Positions 8,201 through 15,033 of a stretch of 64,000 bases of DNA are shown piece after piece (position 1 is the first letter of the stretch; every line of letters begins with the position of its first letter). Where the stretch lies: contig JAIXOR010000073.1 in assembly GCA_027486655.1 (NCBI GenBank), positions 1 through 64,000 of the forward strand, in the 5' to 3' direction. The translations under genes were made by a program, and so were the position numbers. The notes beneath the pieces were generated by a model that worked only from the letters and a program-made list of their open reading frames with translations, was not told where the DNA came from and ran no database searches. The stretch is from Verrucomicrobiaceae bacterium (GTDB lineage Bacteria > Verrucomicrobiota > Verrucomicrobiia > Verrucomicrobiales > Akkermansiaceae).

Positions 8201-9453
8201 GGAAGGTAAGGTGGGGCGGATTCCCGTGTGATGTGGTTCAGGGGAAACCAACCGTCAAAGCCCGACTCGAAACCGCCGTTTTCGACATGCTGGTACGGGT
8301 CGATGATTTGCAAGGTCACGGCAACGGCCACAGGGCTGAAATCCGAAGTCACATCCACGCGTCCGTAGTGTGTGCCCGGTGGCAGTTGGAAGACTTCCTG
8401 ATTCAGGTGGATCTGGATGCGGCACGACTCGCCGTGGGCCAGGGTGCCGTGGTCCGGTGTCACGGTGAAAAACCGCGGATCCGGCGAGCCGTCCGGGATG
8501 GCGGTGGTGGCGGCCCAGTGTTCGGTGGCTCCGCTGTGGTTGGTGATGGTGGCGTTCCACTTCTGGGTGCTGAAGGGACCGGTCCGCCAGAATCCCCGGG
8601 CTTCTGCCGCAGGATAGGCCACCGCGGTGATGGGTGGATCGTAGACGGCCACCAGCGTGGTATCGGCGTCCATGGTCACGAGCGTGGTTGGACGGGTGTC
8701 GTAGTCCACGCCGTTTCTCCTCCAACGCAGGAAGGGTTTCAGGTTGTGATAGGCCGGTGCCGTCACCGTGAGGCTGCTGCCCGGGTGGTGATTCGATCTC
8801 CATGGGGGTGTGGCGGACTGCGTGCCTTCGATGCCCGCCGGGCTGAGGTGGATCTCGTTTTCCGTGAGCCAGGGATCCGTGAGCCATGGGTTCTCCGATG
8901 CCTCGATGTTGAGGACGGCGGAGTCATCGAGGCGGAGATGGTCCAACACCAGATCCGCGTGGTCCGTGCCGGTGGAGACATCGCTGAGTCTCAACAGCAC
9001 GCTGCCACTTGCCGGGGTGGGGAAGTCGAATGAGGCCTCCTGCCAGCGGGTGATGCCGCCGCTGATTCCGGGGATGGCGATCACCTGATCCACGTGGTGG
9101 ACCGCTGTGTCATAACGGTCCTCGGTGATTTCCACCCTCAAACGCATCTCGATCGGCACGAAACCGAGGTTGCCAACATCGAAGCGGAGCCGGTGGTAGC
9201 GGTTGATGTCATTGCGGACCTCGATCGGGCGGGCGAGCCAACCGTCCGGCGTGGAATTCACCCCGTTGAACACGGCAAGGCGGGATCCCTCGGTCGGCTG
9301 ATAGGGGGCGCCGGAAAGCACGGCGATGTGGCCGCCGAAGGTCCAGCCATCCAAGCCGGATTCGAAGCCGGGATTGCTTGGTTGATCCGATGCTAGAGCG
9401 GAAGTGGCGATAGCGGCGCAGCACGCGACGAGCAATCCGGAGATGGTTTTCAT
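5269..9453 (-). CDS. Large secreted protein with two CSLREA/beta-helix modules
   Basis: 1394 residues. Signal peptide MKTISGLLVACCAAIATSALA. Two jelly-roll-like carbohydrate-binding-type segments, each opening NPGFESG/NGGFESG..W (about 25-170 and 390-540), flank a region with a HxTxxW-type insert. Then come two parallel right-handed beta-helix modules, each opening with a CSLREA-like motif (GDSLREAIAHAA; GDVSLRDAVAEL), running through many NNTASxxGGG/NTFxGNxAxGxGGA coils and ending in PAIDAAS..DQR...R.SG...DIGAVE (choice-of-anchor Q-type). The end has an acidic Asp-rich calcium-type stretch (DTDADQIDDRLEP, DSDGDG) and a beta domain ending FVRIRRDP. Probably exported and surface-associated; polysaccharide binding is plausible, enzyme activity is not shown. 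Confidence 0.85.
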   Translation of the reverse strand: MKTISGLLVACCAAIATSALASDQPSNPGFESGLDGWTFGGHIAVLSGAPYQPTEGSRLAVFNGVNSTPDGWLARPIEVRNDINRYHRLRFDVGNLGFVPIEMRLRVEITEDRYDTAVHHVDQVIAIPGISGGITRWQEASFDFPTPASGSVLLRLSDVSTGTDHADLVLDHLRLDDSAVLNIEASENPWLTDPWLTENEIHLSPAGIEGTQSATPPWRSNHHPGSSLTVTAPAYHNLKPFLRWRRNGVDYDTRPTTLVTMDADTTLVAVYDPPITAVAYPAAEARGFWRTGPFSTQKWNATITNHSGATEHWAATTAIPDGSPDPRFFTVTPDHGTLAHGESCRIQIHLNQEVFQLPPGTHYGRVDVTSDFSPVAVAVTLQIIDPYQHVENGGFESGFDGWFPLNHITRESAPPYLPTEGNSLVAFNSTNATPDGTLTRTFPTEAGVTYALSFDIGTLAYNTLQQSLQVELSNEGDEPPSPFQTDIHFVTGTGGGTCHWEPRLVHFVAQGPSTRITFRDVSTATESIDLLLDKVRVSNPDFDIAVTTSSDENDASLGQGLGDSLREAIAHAAAVPGTQAIRFSTALDGATLTLEGSQLVLGSDLAIDASTLATAPSITANGQSRVIRNDAKACLRKLRILGGDSTSDSSTPAGGGIFNTGVLWLDECEISNHFSPDAGGAIRSWGELTLSGCRVSHNRAGSIGGGLFNQGSAYLQDCSLSNNTASSCGGGLACQGAFAGAWLVLDRSSVFGNTAGACGGGYSGIGGYKQFGNLHAINSTFAGNQSNGPGAAVFGAGPVRIQHSTLSTNTSLDSLTGAGGLVADGPIIENSIIAGNQPDLTNPENLPSGGNLLGGNPRLDALGSHGGPTESMPPLAGSPAIDAASPVGPIPATDQRGGLRSSGLAMDIGAVELRQIVVDTLADETDGASQGDVSLRDAVAELAIQPIEMIRFAPTLDAGTIVLNGTPITLIAPSGVSIDASNLPDGITISGNHLSPILGVLFSNRVTLDHLTLRDAASGALHADWCALKLHRVRFLDNHNPGAGGALSLMSFDAYVELEQCLFAGNHSTLEGGAISNRGNLRILDSTFANNQSDGSGGALWSGTYRTGYVEIRNSTFSGNTANGNGGAIDAGSIQLIHSTVCGNSSINGSGGGVFSQGAPGIENGAFTTTHSIIAGNSSPDFAGILQNQIGNNLIGGDPKLAPLADFGGPTPTRPPLPGSPAIDAASDLSGMPALDQRQATRPSGRAPDLGAVEAFPFSSIAMTDTDADQIDDRLEPAYGWIIGNDDGHQDSDGDGSSNATELENMSDPLNPLSLLRIVSFTTAPGFDAVSHPLFDVTFTSFPGLSYTLEASDDCRFVGSSLRCEPLGTAGDTTQSIRILLRQDRDFVRIRRDP

Positions 9454-9589
9454 GGGGGCCTCCTGGGGGACGGGGTGGAGAGTTCCACCCCAAACGAACC
9501 AGTGGCTCAGGACGGCGGGGATTGCGAATCCTATGCCACGAAATGGCGGGATATGCCCGGCATTCCGCAGGATATGCGTGGCGCGGCTC

Positions 9590-10735
9590 TCAGGCCTGCC
9601 CGAGCACCCAGCGGTATTCGCCGGCGATCTGCTCTTCCACCGGACGCCTCAGGGACTCGGGGAGCACGGCCCAGGTGTAGGTCTCGATTTCGTAGTGGGC
9701 ACATGCCTCCGGGTGCTCGTTCCGCCAGGCCAGGACCTCTCGCACATGGTCGCGGGTGGATCGCAGTGGCGGTGACGGCTCGGCATCCAGCGGGATGTGG
9801 AAGTGCACGCGCGCCTCGACAAAGCCGGAGCGGTCTGCGGCGAGGAAATCCGGCAGATCCAGGAATCGCCGGATCGTGCCATCCGTGGCGAGGGCGAGCG
9901 CCTGGTGGAAATAGACCGGCTCGTCATAGCTCCGGATCGCCGCGATCGCGGACTCGTCACGGGGATCGAGCGCAAGCGCGCTGGAGAGGTGGATCTTGGA
10001 AATGCGGATGCCTTCATTTTGCAAAACCTCCAGCGAGGGTCGTGCAGGATCATACTCCAATGCGAAGTGGCAGGCATCGTAGTTCACGCCGATGCGGCGG
10101 CGGATGACTTCCGGATCGGGTGCGTCCGCATGCAGGCGCTTGAAAAAGTCGATCGTTTCCACGGTGTTCTCGAAATGGCCGAGCGGCTCGGGTTCCAGAC
10201 CGAGGTGGAAATCATGACCTGTCTGGTCCGCCAGTTCGTCGAGCCAATGTCCGAGATCGATGAGGTTGCGGCGGATCAGCGACTCATCCGCGTGAAAGGT
10301 CTTGTGGGAACCCGGCAGGGTGGAAACCGAGGCCCCGGTCCCCGGGCGGGCGATGTGCGCGAGGATGCGGAACAGGTCCTTGGTGTAATCGACGCGGGCC
10401 GTGGTGGTCCAATCCGGCTGAAACACCTTTTCCTTCACCCGCGTGCCGTGGAAGCTGCCATACGGGAAACCATTGATCGTGAACACATAGGTGTTCGTTT
10501 CCTCCAGCCAGTCCTTGAAACGCTCCAGGTGATCGCCCTCCAGCAGCTCCCGCGCGGCCAGCGCCGAGAGTCTCAAGCCGATGGCAAACGGATCCTCCTT
10601 TCCCAACAGGCCGCCCTTGCGGAGCAGGTCCCGGACGGCGAGCACATGGGATCCGAGCATGGCGCGCGTCTCCTCCCAGGTCTCCGCCGGGTGGATGTTC
10701 GTGCAATAGGAGAGGTGGGTGTGGGAGAGGCGCAT
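9590..10735 (-). CDS. eboE: EboE-like metabolite traffic protein (TIM-barrel isomerase fold)
   Basis: 381 residues. The start HTHLSYCTNIHPAETW, then VFTINGFPYGSFHGTRVKEKVF, DWTTTARVDYT, STLPGSHK, the EPEP segment (LGLEPEPLGHFENT), the YDACHFALEYD segment and IETYTWAVLP near the end match what I know of EboE, a xylose-isomerase-like TIM barrel of the ebo/EDB cluster. In cyanobacteria that cluster is needed to move a scytonemin precursor to the periplasm; in other phyla its substrate is unknown. The start lies 2 bases after the eboB stop. The adjoining 1394-residue secreted gene is separated by 136 bases. Motif recall, not an alignment, underlies the call. Confidence 0.85.
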   Translation of the reverse strand: MRLSHTHLSYCTNIHPAETWEETRAMLGSHVLAVRDLLRKGGLLGKEDPFAIGLRLSALAARELLEGDHLERFKDWLEETNTYVFTINGFPYGSFHGTRVKEKVFQPDWTTTARVDYTKDLFRILAHIARPGTGASVSTLPGSHKTFHADESLIRRNLIDLGHWLDELADQTGHDFHLGLEPEPLGHFENTVETIDFFKRLHADAPDPEVIRRRIGVNYDACHFALEYDPARPSLEVLQNEGIRISKIHLSSALALDPRDESAIAAIRSYDEPVYFHQALALATDGTIRRFLDLPDFLAADRSGFVEARVHFHIPLDAEPSPPLRSTRDHVREVLAWRNEHPEACAHYEIETYTWAVLPESLRRPVEEQIAGEYRWVLGQA

Positions 10736-10737
10736 GA

Positions 10738-11538
10738 TCAGAGGACGAACTTCGGCGACTGGCTGAGGAAGCTCAGTGGATTCTGATAGACGACCTTTTC
10801 GACGAGGGCCGCCGGGTGTTGTCTCGCTTTCATGCGGTGAGCGCACTTCGGCACGGCGAGGGGATCGGAGATGCCCCAATCGCAGGCCGAGTTCATCCAC
10901 AGCCTTTCCGTGCCGTGGATTTCAAGAATGTCGATCGCGCGGTCCAGCGAGCACTTGCTGTGCGGATAGAGGGTCATGCCCGCCCAGTATCCGGCGTCGA
11001 GCACCGGTGCGACGGTGTGTTCCTCGACGTGGTCGATGATGACCTTCGCCCGATCGAGGCCTGAGAAGTTGGCAAGCGAATCGAGGATCAACCGGGTGCC
11101 CTTCCGCTTGTCTTCGAGGTGAGGCGTGTGGATGAGGACGGGCAGGTCGTGATCGAGCGCGAGTTGGACGTGTTCCTCGAAGATGGCCAGTTCGTTGCGG
11201 GTGTTCTTGTTGAGGCCGATCTCGCCGATGCCCAGCACGGTGGGTGAGTTCAGGAATCCGGGGATGAGGCTCATCACCTCGCGAGCGAAGACCGGATCGT
11301 CCGCTTCCTTCGGATTGATGCAGAGCCACGAGAAATGCTTGATCCCGAACTTGGCGGCGCGTTTCGGTTCATACTCGGTGAGCTGGCGGAAGTAGTCGTG
11401 AAACCCTTGGGCGGAGGATCGGTCGAAGCCGGCCCAGAAGGCGGGTTCGCACAAGGCCTCGCAGCCGGCGAGGGCGAGTTTCTCGTAGTCATCCGTCGTC
11501 CGGCTGACCATGTGGGCGTGGGGCTCGATGTAGCGCAT
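10738..11538 (-). CDS. eboB: EboB-like TatD-family metal-dependent hydrolase
   Basis: 266 residues from MRYIEPHAHMVSRTTDDYE; the HxH pair (H7, H9) is the N-terminal metal site of TatD/amidohydrolase proteins. VLGIGEIGLNKNT, VLIHTPH and IDHVEEHT supply further metal-binding positions, and NSACDWGISDPLAVPK is the C-terminal Asp region. The opening and the CEALCEPAFWAGF and YQNPLSFLSQS stretches are those of EboB rather than the DNase-like TatD. It sits 19 bases after the small upstream gene and 2 bases before eboE, a tight operon. Probably cytoplasmic; the true substrate in this phylum is unknown. Confidence 0.87.
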   Translation of the reverse strand: MRYIEPHAHMVSRTTDDYEKLALAGCEALCEPAFWAGFDRSSAQGFHDYFRQLTEYEPKRAAKFGIKHFSWLCINPKEADDPVFAREVMSLIPGFLNSPTVLGIGEIGLNKNTRNELAIFEEHVQLALDHDLPVLIHTPHLEDKRKGTRLILDSLANFSGLDRAKVIIDHVEEHTVAPVLDAGYWAGMTLYPHSKCSLDRAIDILEIHGTERLWMNSACDWGISDPLAVPKCAHRMKARQHPAALVEKVVYQNPLSFLSQSPKFVL

Positions 11539-11557
11539 GGAAACGATGGGAAAGGGA

Positions 11558-11836
11558 TCAGGAGTCAGCGGCCGACGGACGGGGCGCGCCAAAGGCTCCC
11601 TGAAAGCTCGCTTGCGGGATCGGTTCGATGCTGGCGTCCGAAAGCGCATCGAGCACGGCCCGCGCGCGGTCGGTGCGATCTTCCGTGAGGATCGGCAGGG
11701 CGCGCTTGAGAGCCTCGATCCGGTAGTCGTCTTCGCCGGGGTGGCGGTCGATCCGGTCGAGAAACGCGGCCAGTTCCACCAGCAGGTGGCGGTTTTCGAT
11801 GAACTGGAGGTCCAGAAGCTCCTTCTTGCTCGGCAT
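11558..11836 (-). CDS. 92-residue protein opening the ebo-type operon
   Basis: Starts MPSKKELLDLQFIENRH at the ATG at 11836. It is predicted almost all helical (LLVELAAFLDRIDRH; YRIEALKRALPILTEDRTDRARAVLDAL) with a low-complexity tail. It occupies the position eboA has in full ebo clusters, and the EALKRALPIL stretch vaguely recalls EboA, but EboA is more than twice as long and its C-terminal NPYP region is absent. It may be a shortened EboA or an unrelated lineage-specific partner of EboB. It is co-oriented with eboB (19-base gap). A longer upstream frame overlaps lgt on the other strand and is rejected. Confidence 0.65.
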   Translation of the reverse strand: MPSKKELLDLQFIENRHLLVELAAFLDRIDRHPGEDDYRIEALKRALPILTEDRTDRARAVLDALSDASIEPIPQASFQGAFGAPRPSAADS

Positions 11837-11929
11837 GGCGGGAGATTCGGCCGGGATGCGTGGCGGGTCAATCGGGAAGAAGCGCATCGCGGCTTGCGCC
11901 GTTGCGGGGCATGGTGTGAGGTTCGGCCT

Positions 11930-12910
11930 GTGTTCGCGACCTATGTGCATGACCTGGATCCGGTGCTTCTTCCCATTCATGGAGGGATCGCCCTGCGGTG
12001 GTACGGGCTGGCCTATCTGATGGGTTTTGTTTGCGGGTTCCTGCTGCTGCGGAACCTGGCGCGGCGGAAGCTGTGGGTGCTGAAGCCGGAGCAGACGGGC
12101 GATTTCATCGCGGCGGCCGCGCTCTTCGGGGTGTTCGTGGGAGGGCGGCTCGGTTACGTGTTTTTCTATCAGATTCCGAAGGAGGGCTGGGCGGGAATCG
12201 CCGCGGATCCGCTGATGGTGCTGCGCGTCTGGGAAGGCGGCATGGCCAGTCACGGCGGGATCCTGGGGCTCGCGGTGTTCACGTGGTTCTATGCGTGGAA
12301 GCACAAGGTGACCTGGACGGGGCTGGGCGACGGGCTGTGTGTGGTGGCTCCGCTGGGATTGTTCTTCGGCCGGGTGGCGAACTTCATCAATGGCGAGCTC
12401 TACGGTCGCGTGACCCAAGGAGTCGCGTGGGCGGTGAAGTTCCCGCTTTCGCTCGCGCAGGAGCCGCGGGAAGTGCAGGACGCCGCGTGGCAGGAATGCA
12501 CGGCCATCGAGCCGAAGCTGGCCCGCGCCGAGTCGCTGGATGCCTTGGTGGTGGTGGCGAGGGATCAGCCGGAGGTTTCGAAAAAACTCGGGGAGTTCCT
12601 TCCGGACCGTCATCCGTCGCAGTTGTATGAGGGGTTGTTGGAGGGGGCGCTTCTTTTCGGGATTCTCTGGTGGGTGCGCACCCGCTATCCGAAGGCGCCG
12701 GACGGTTTGCTGACGGCCTTGTTCTTTTTCTTCTACGCATCCTTCCGCATCTTCGGCGAGCAGTTCCGTGAGCCGGATGCCGAGTTGGTGGGCTGGCTCA
12801 CCAAGGGGCAGTTCTTCTCCCTTTTCATGTTCCTCTTTGCCGCCGGGTTCTTTGCCCATGCCTGGCGGGGTTGGAAACGGGGTTCGCTCGGTCCCGGCGG
12901 AGGGGCCTGA
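11930..12910 (+). CDS. lgt: Prolipoprotein diacylglyceryl transferase
   Basis: 326 residues. Transfers diacylglycerol from phosphatidylglycerol to the lipobox cysteine of prolipoproteins in the inner membrane. Seen: GGRLGYVFFY (71-80), EGGMASHGG with the conserved His (108), the Lgt signature GRVANFINGELYGR (137-150), and RHPSQLYEGLLEG followed by C-terminal membrane helices, the last ending near WRGWKRG. A charged insertion of about 50 residues (QEPREVQDAAWQECTA...) between the signature and RHPSQLYE makes it longer than the usual 260-290; such insertions are common in this group. The GTG at 11930 has GAGG eight bases upstream. It is divergent from the ebo operon, whose first gene starts at 11836, leaving a 93-base shared promoter region. 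Confidence 0.95.
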   Translation: MFATYVHDLDPVLLPIHGGIALRWYGLAYLMGFVCGFLLLRNLARRKLWVLKPEQTGDFIAAAALFGVFVGGRLGYVFFYQIPKEGWAGIAADPLMVLRVWEGGMASHGGILGLAVFTWFYAWKHKVTWTGLGDGLCVVAPLGLFFGRVANFINGELYGRVTQGVAWAVKFPLSLAQEPREVQDAAWQECTAIEPKLARAESLDALVVVARDQPEVSKKLGEFLPDRHPSQLYEGLLEGALLFGILWWVRTRYPKAPDGLLTALFFFFYASFRIFGEQFREPDAELVGWLTKGQFFSLFMFLFAAGFFAHAWRGWKRGSLGPGGGA

Positions 12911-12953
12911 GTTTTTGGATTCCCATGCCCGGCGCATCCTGCATGCTGGCGGG

Positions 12954-13880
12954 GTGAATCGTCGTCAGTTTTTGGTTTCCTCCGCCTCTGTTTCCGCCGC
13001 CAGCGTCCTGCCCTGCCGGGCGGAGTCCCCGCAACCTGCGGGCCCTCCGCGGCCCAACCGGATCGGTGTGTCGTCCTACTCGTTCTGGGGCTTCAACCGT
13101 GAGGATCTCCGGCCCATCGATGTCTGTCTCGAACACGCCGCGCGCATGGGCTTCGATGGATTCGAGATCCTCCAGAAACAACTCACCTCCACCGAGCCTG
13201 GCGAACTCATGAAGATCAAGCGCCGCGCCTTCCTGCTCGGCATGGACTTGATGGGCTATTCGACGCATCAGGGTTTCCTGTCCCCTGATGCGGAAAAGCG
13301 GAAGAAGAACCTCGATCACACCATCGACTGCCTGGAGCAGGCCTATCAGCTCGGGATTCCCACCATGCGCGTCAACTCGGGCACCTGGGGCACCTCGAAG
13401 TCGTTTGACGAACTGATGGCCAAGCGCGGTGAGGAAAAGCCCCTGGACGGATATGGCGAGGAGGATGCCTATGGCTGGGTGATCGAGGCCTATCAGAAAC
13501 TCGCCGTCGAGGCCGGCAAGCGCGGGATCGTGATGGGACTTGAAAACCATTGGGGGCTAGGCCGCACGCCGCAGGGAGTGAAGCGGGTGATCGCCGCCGT
13601 GGATTCACCGTGGCTCAAGGCCACCGTGGATACCGGGAACTTCCTGGAAGATCCCTACGACCGAATCCGCATGCTTGCACCGGAAGCCGTGCTGCTCCAG
13701 GCGAAGACCTACTTCGGCGGTGGAGTTTGGTATACCCTGGATCTCGATTACCCGAGGATCGCCGGGATTCTGCGCGAGGCGGGTTTCACCGGATATGTGT
13801 CGCTTGAGTTCGAGGGCAAGGAGGACCCGGTCACGGCGATTCCGAAAAGTCTCGAGTTGTTAAGAAAAGCGTTTGGATAA
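12954..13880 (+). CDS. Tat-exported sugar phosphate isomerase/epimerase-like protein
   Basis: 308 residues from the GTG at 12954, chosen because it gives a twin-arginine signal (MNRRQFLVSSASVSAASVLP). The mature part is an AP-endonuclease-2/xylose-isomerase-like TIM barrel: RIGVSSYSFWGF, MGFDGFEIL, VMGLENHWGL (metal-type Glu), ATVDTGNF, LLQAKTYF and GYVSLEFEGKEDP (the final Glu). Enzymes of this fold isomerise or epimerise sugars using a divalent metal. Periplasmic export of such proteins is common in Verrucomicrobia and Planctomycetes. The start is 43 bases after the lgt stop, so co-transcription is possible. Substrate unknown. Confidence 0.85.
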   Translation: MNRRQFLVSSASVSAASVLPCRAESPQPAGPPRPNRIGVSSYSFWGFNREDLRPIDVCLEHAARMGFDGFEILQKQLTSTEPGELMKIKRRAFLLGMDLMGYSTHQGFLSPDAEKRKKNLDHTIDCLEQAYQLGIPTMRVNSGTWGTSKSFDELMAKRGEEKPLDGYGEEDAYGWVIEAYQKLAVEAGKRGIVMGLENHWGLGRTPQGVKRVIAAVDSPWLKATVDTGNFLEDPYDRIRMLAPEAVLLQAKTYFGGGVWYTLDLDYPRIAGILREAGFTGYVSLEFEGKEDPVTAIPKSLELLRKAFG

Positions 13881-13926
13881 AGATCCGGAAGGCATTGATT
13901 TTGATCTTTCCATTCGGAGGATAGAG

Positions 13927-13971
13927 ATGATGGAATCCTCCAATGATTATCTTCGGTACAACTGGCATTGA
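13927..13971 (+). CDS. Possible 14-codon leader peptide overlapping the next gene
   Basis: ATG-ATG at 13927 follows a good Shine-Dalgarno sequence, GGAGG at 13916-13920, with 6 bases between. The frame reads MMESSNDYLRYNWH and stops at 13971, inside the start of the zinc-ribbon gene, whose own ATG (13943) lacks a well-placed ribosome site. The GGAGGAT also pairs with ATCCTCC at 13935-13941. This could be a coupled leader or chance; the composition of so short a frame decides nothing. Confidence 0.3.
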   Translation: MMESSNDYLRYNWH

Positions 13972-15022
13972 ATCCGTCGAATCCCGAGGTTCCTTTCATT
14001 GCCCGGCCTGTGGTCCCCGGGCATTCTATCAGAGGAAGTCGGTGAGACGGTTTTTCACGCTGTTCTTTGTGCCGCTGATTCCCCTGAACAAGGTGGGCAC
14101 ATCCGTCGTGTGCGATCGCTGCGGTGGAAGTTTCAAGCCGGAGGTGCTCGACTGGGGAGGCGTGGTTCCCGGGCTTGCCGAGGGTGGTCCGCCCCCTTTG
14201 CCGGGTGTTGTGCAACCTGCCGTGGCGGCGACGGGGCCGCCTGTCCTGCCTCCTGCCTTCACCGTGGACTATCAATCGAATGGCATGGCAAAGGCCTCCA
14301 TGATTCTCGGCATCATCGGCTTGCTCACCTCGTTTTTGTTATGCCCATCGGTATTCCTATGCATCATCGGTCTGGTGCTTGGCTTCATCGGCCTGTCCCG
14401 CTCCCGCAAGGCGGGCAGTGTGATGGGTGGTGGCAAACAGGCGATCGCCGGCATTTCCTGCTCGGCACTTGGACTGCTCGCGATCGTGGGCCTTGCCATG
14501 GCGATCGACAAGGATGGCACCGGCAAGTCGTCGGCAAAGTCTCCGCGTGAGGCGGCGGCTGGATCGATCTCCGGATCATCGGATGAGACGGCCCATGGCA
14601 ACACACCCGAGGCGGTCGAGTTGGCAAAGAGCTACTCGGCGATCCTAAGCGGTCTGCATCAAGTGGCATTTCAATCGAGTAAAGGTGGTTCCTCGAAGGA
14701 GGCTCGATATGTGGTGCACTGCGAGTTGCACGAAGGAAGCTGCGCGTTTCTCGTCAACGTGCCTCAATACCGCAAGTTCACGGACGATGCGAAAACCTCG
14801 CTGGAGGATCTCACGTGGACAACGGCCAGGGATTTGTTGAAGGATCGGAAGGCTGGTGAAACGAAGGATCTCGACCTTTGCGTGGCGCTCAAGGGCATGG
14901 TCTTGTTCGGCTCGGTGATGACTGGCTCCACGGCCATGGAGGCTCCCGCCAGGCGAACCAAGGATGAAAAGGACATGGACCGCTTCTTCGCGGAGGCACC
15001 TAGGGCCAAGCCTGGATCTTGA
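13943..15022 (+). CDS. Zinc-ribbon and DUF4190-type membrane protein
   Basis: 359 residues. N-terminal zinc ribbon of the MIIFGTxG...FxCPxCG...VRRFFTLFFVPLIPL...CxxC type (CPAC near 21-24, CDRC near 57-60). After a Pro-rich linker come two hydrophobic helices typical of DUF4190 (ASMILGIIGLLTSF..CIIGLVLGFIGL and AIAGISCSALGLLAIVGLAMAI, about 116-195). The C-terminal part of about 140 residues (YVVHCELHEGSCAFLVNVPQYRKF...) is soluble and unrecognised. Probably an inner-membrane protein with a cytoplasmic metal-binding head. The ATG at 13943 is chosen because the MIIFGT opening is typical of the ribbon family. Confidence 0.8.
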   Translation: MIIFGTTGIESVESRGSFHCPACGPRAFYQRKSVRRFFTLFFVPLIPLNKVGTSVVCDRCGGSFKPEVLDWGGVVPGLAEGGPPPLPGVVQPAVAATGPPVLPPAFTVDYQSNGMAKASMILGIIGLLTSFLLCPSVFLCIIGLVLGFIGLSRSRKAGSVMGGGKQAIAGISCSALGLLAIVGLAMAIDKDGTGKSSAKSPREAAAGSISGSSDETAHGNTPEAVELAKSYSAILSGLHQVAFQSSKGGSSKEARYVVHCELHEGSCAFLVNVPQYRKFTDDAKTSLEDLTWTTARDLLKDRKAGETKDLDLCVALKGMVLFGSVMTGSTAMEAPARRTKDEKDMDRFFAEAPRAKPGS

Positions 15023-15033
15023 ACGGATGGATC

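Noticed and set aside
7045..9033. 662-codon plus-strand frame antisense to the beta-helix gene
   Set aside because: Gly/Gly-Val rich with no motif; the minus-strand frame has a signal peptide and recognisable modules.
11837..12937. Longer minus-strand version of the 92-residue gene reaching into lgt
   Set aside because: The extension is antisense to a well-supported lgt and has no family signal; the ATG at 11836 starts a sensible helical protein.
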